From Methylophaga sp. (lineage in GTDB: Bacteria > Pseudomonadota > Gammaproteobacteria > Nitrosococcales > Methylophagaceae): a stretch of DNA of 44,305 bases. Location: positions 1-44,305 of the forward strand of contig NVVW01000012.1 in NCBI GenBank assembly GCA_002733505.1. The letters run 5' to 3'. Below the pieces are notes generated by a model. The model had not been told where the DNA came from. It saw only the letters and a list, made by a program, of their open reading frames with translations, and ran no database searches. The position numbers and the translations under genes are program-made. Below, in pieces: positions 44,075 through 44,305 of this stretch. Numbering within the stretch: the stretch's first letter is position 1; each line of letters starts with the position of its first letter.

Positions 44075-44305
44075 ATGCCCATAGAAATTTATATTGCTAC
44101 CTTTTTATTCACCCTCGCCTTAGTTTTCTATTCAATAGCAATCTGGAGTGACCGCATCGCCAAACAACTAAAATTGTGGCATGTAGTTATTTTCTTCTTC
44201 GGCGTAGTGGCTGATATTTTGGGCGTTTGGATCACCATAAAAGTAGTGGGCGCCATTGTATTGACGCCACATGCCATTTTAGGATTTACGGCTGTAATAC
44301 TGATC
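44075..44305 (+). CDS. HsmA-like small membrane protein, truncated by the window end
   Basis: An open frame from ATG 44075 to the window edge, 77 codons seen. It begins MPIEIYIATFLFTLALVFYS, with a TAGG ribosome binding site, 3 bp after nnrS. At least two membrane helices are present, with histidines in KLWHVVIFF and LTPHAILGF, and the middle FGVVADILGVW. The pattern suggests the HsmA (TIGR03987) family of small membrane proteins, assigned from memory. The histidines could bind haem, which is inference. The C terminus lies outside the window. Confidence 0.55.
   Translation, partial: MPIEIYIATFLFTLALVFYSIAIWSDRIAKQLKLWHVVIFFFGVVADILGVWITIKVVGAIVLTPHAILGFTAVILI

Overview
The window is chromosomal DNA of a gammaproteobacterium with AT-leaning composition. 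The lineage rests on gene content and order: aroQ-accB-accC-prmA-dusB-fis, hemC-hemD-hemX-hemY, rpmH-rnpA-yidD-yidC-mnmE divergent from dnaA-dnaN, a class I adenylate cyclase homologue, and DsbD, ErpA and bactofilin. I cannot name the genus. No tRNA, rRNA, CRISPR array, prophage or transposase gene was seen.

Layout. (1) 1-6236: recQ and a PiT phosphate transporter (both minus), separated by an unexplained 305-bp structured spacer; then dsbD (plus). (2) 6300-17714, all plus: aroQ-accB-accC, prmA-dusB-fis, purH, an intact reading frame for a class I adenylate cyclase homologue whose catalytic motifs are replaced, argC, a coiled-coil membrane protein, a bactofilin and erpA. (3) 17746-24719, replication-origin-type region: mnmE, yidC, yidD, rnpA and rpmH (minus) diverge from dnaA and dnaN (plus). 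A C4 zinc-finger gene, not recF, follows dnaN. (4) 24772-32126, all minus: exoD-like, cardiolipin synthase, a candidate 33-codon membrane peptide, a P-type ATPase, a PsiE-like protein and a Kef-type K+/H+ antiporter, an envelope and ion homeostasis block. (5) 32289-36228, minus: the haem precursor operon hemC-D-X-Y. (6) 36446-44305, plus: a TonB-dependent receptor, an ABC solute-binding protein, a Met/His-rich Spy-like periplasmic protein, pseudoazurin, an ABC permease and ATPase, NnrS and a truncated HsmA-like membrane protein.

The most interesting part is region 6. Its first gene has an FNR/Anr/Dnr-type site placed at -41.5 relative to a matching -10 hexamer. With pseudoazurin and NnrS this points to a low-oxygen or nitric-oxide-responsive uptake and redox module whose imported ligand is unknown. 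Other points of note are the apparently non-catalytic adenylate cyclase, and a family of about 162-bp palindromic elements (five copies, ends tatacccgtgatcatt-like). One copy lies between dnaA and dnaN and appears to create a promoter for dnaN, and another supplies the last codons and the stop of hemY.
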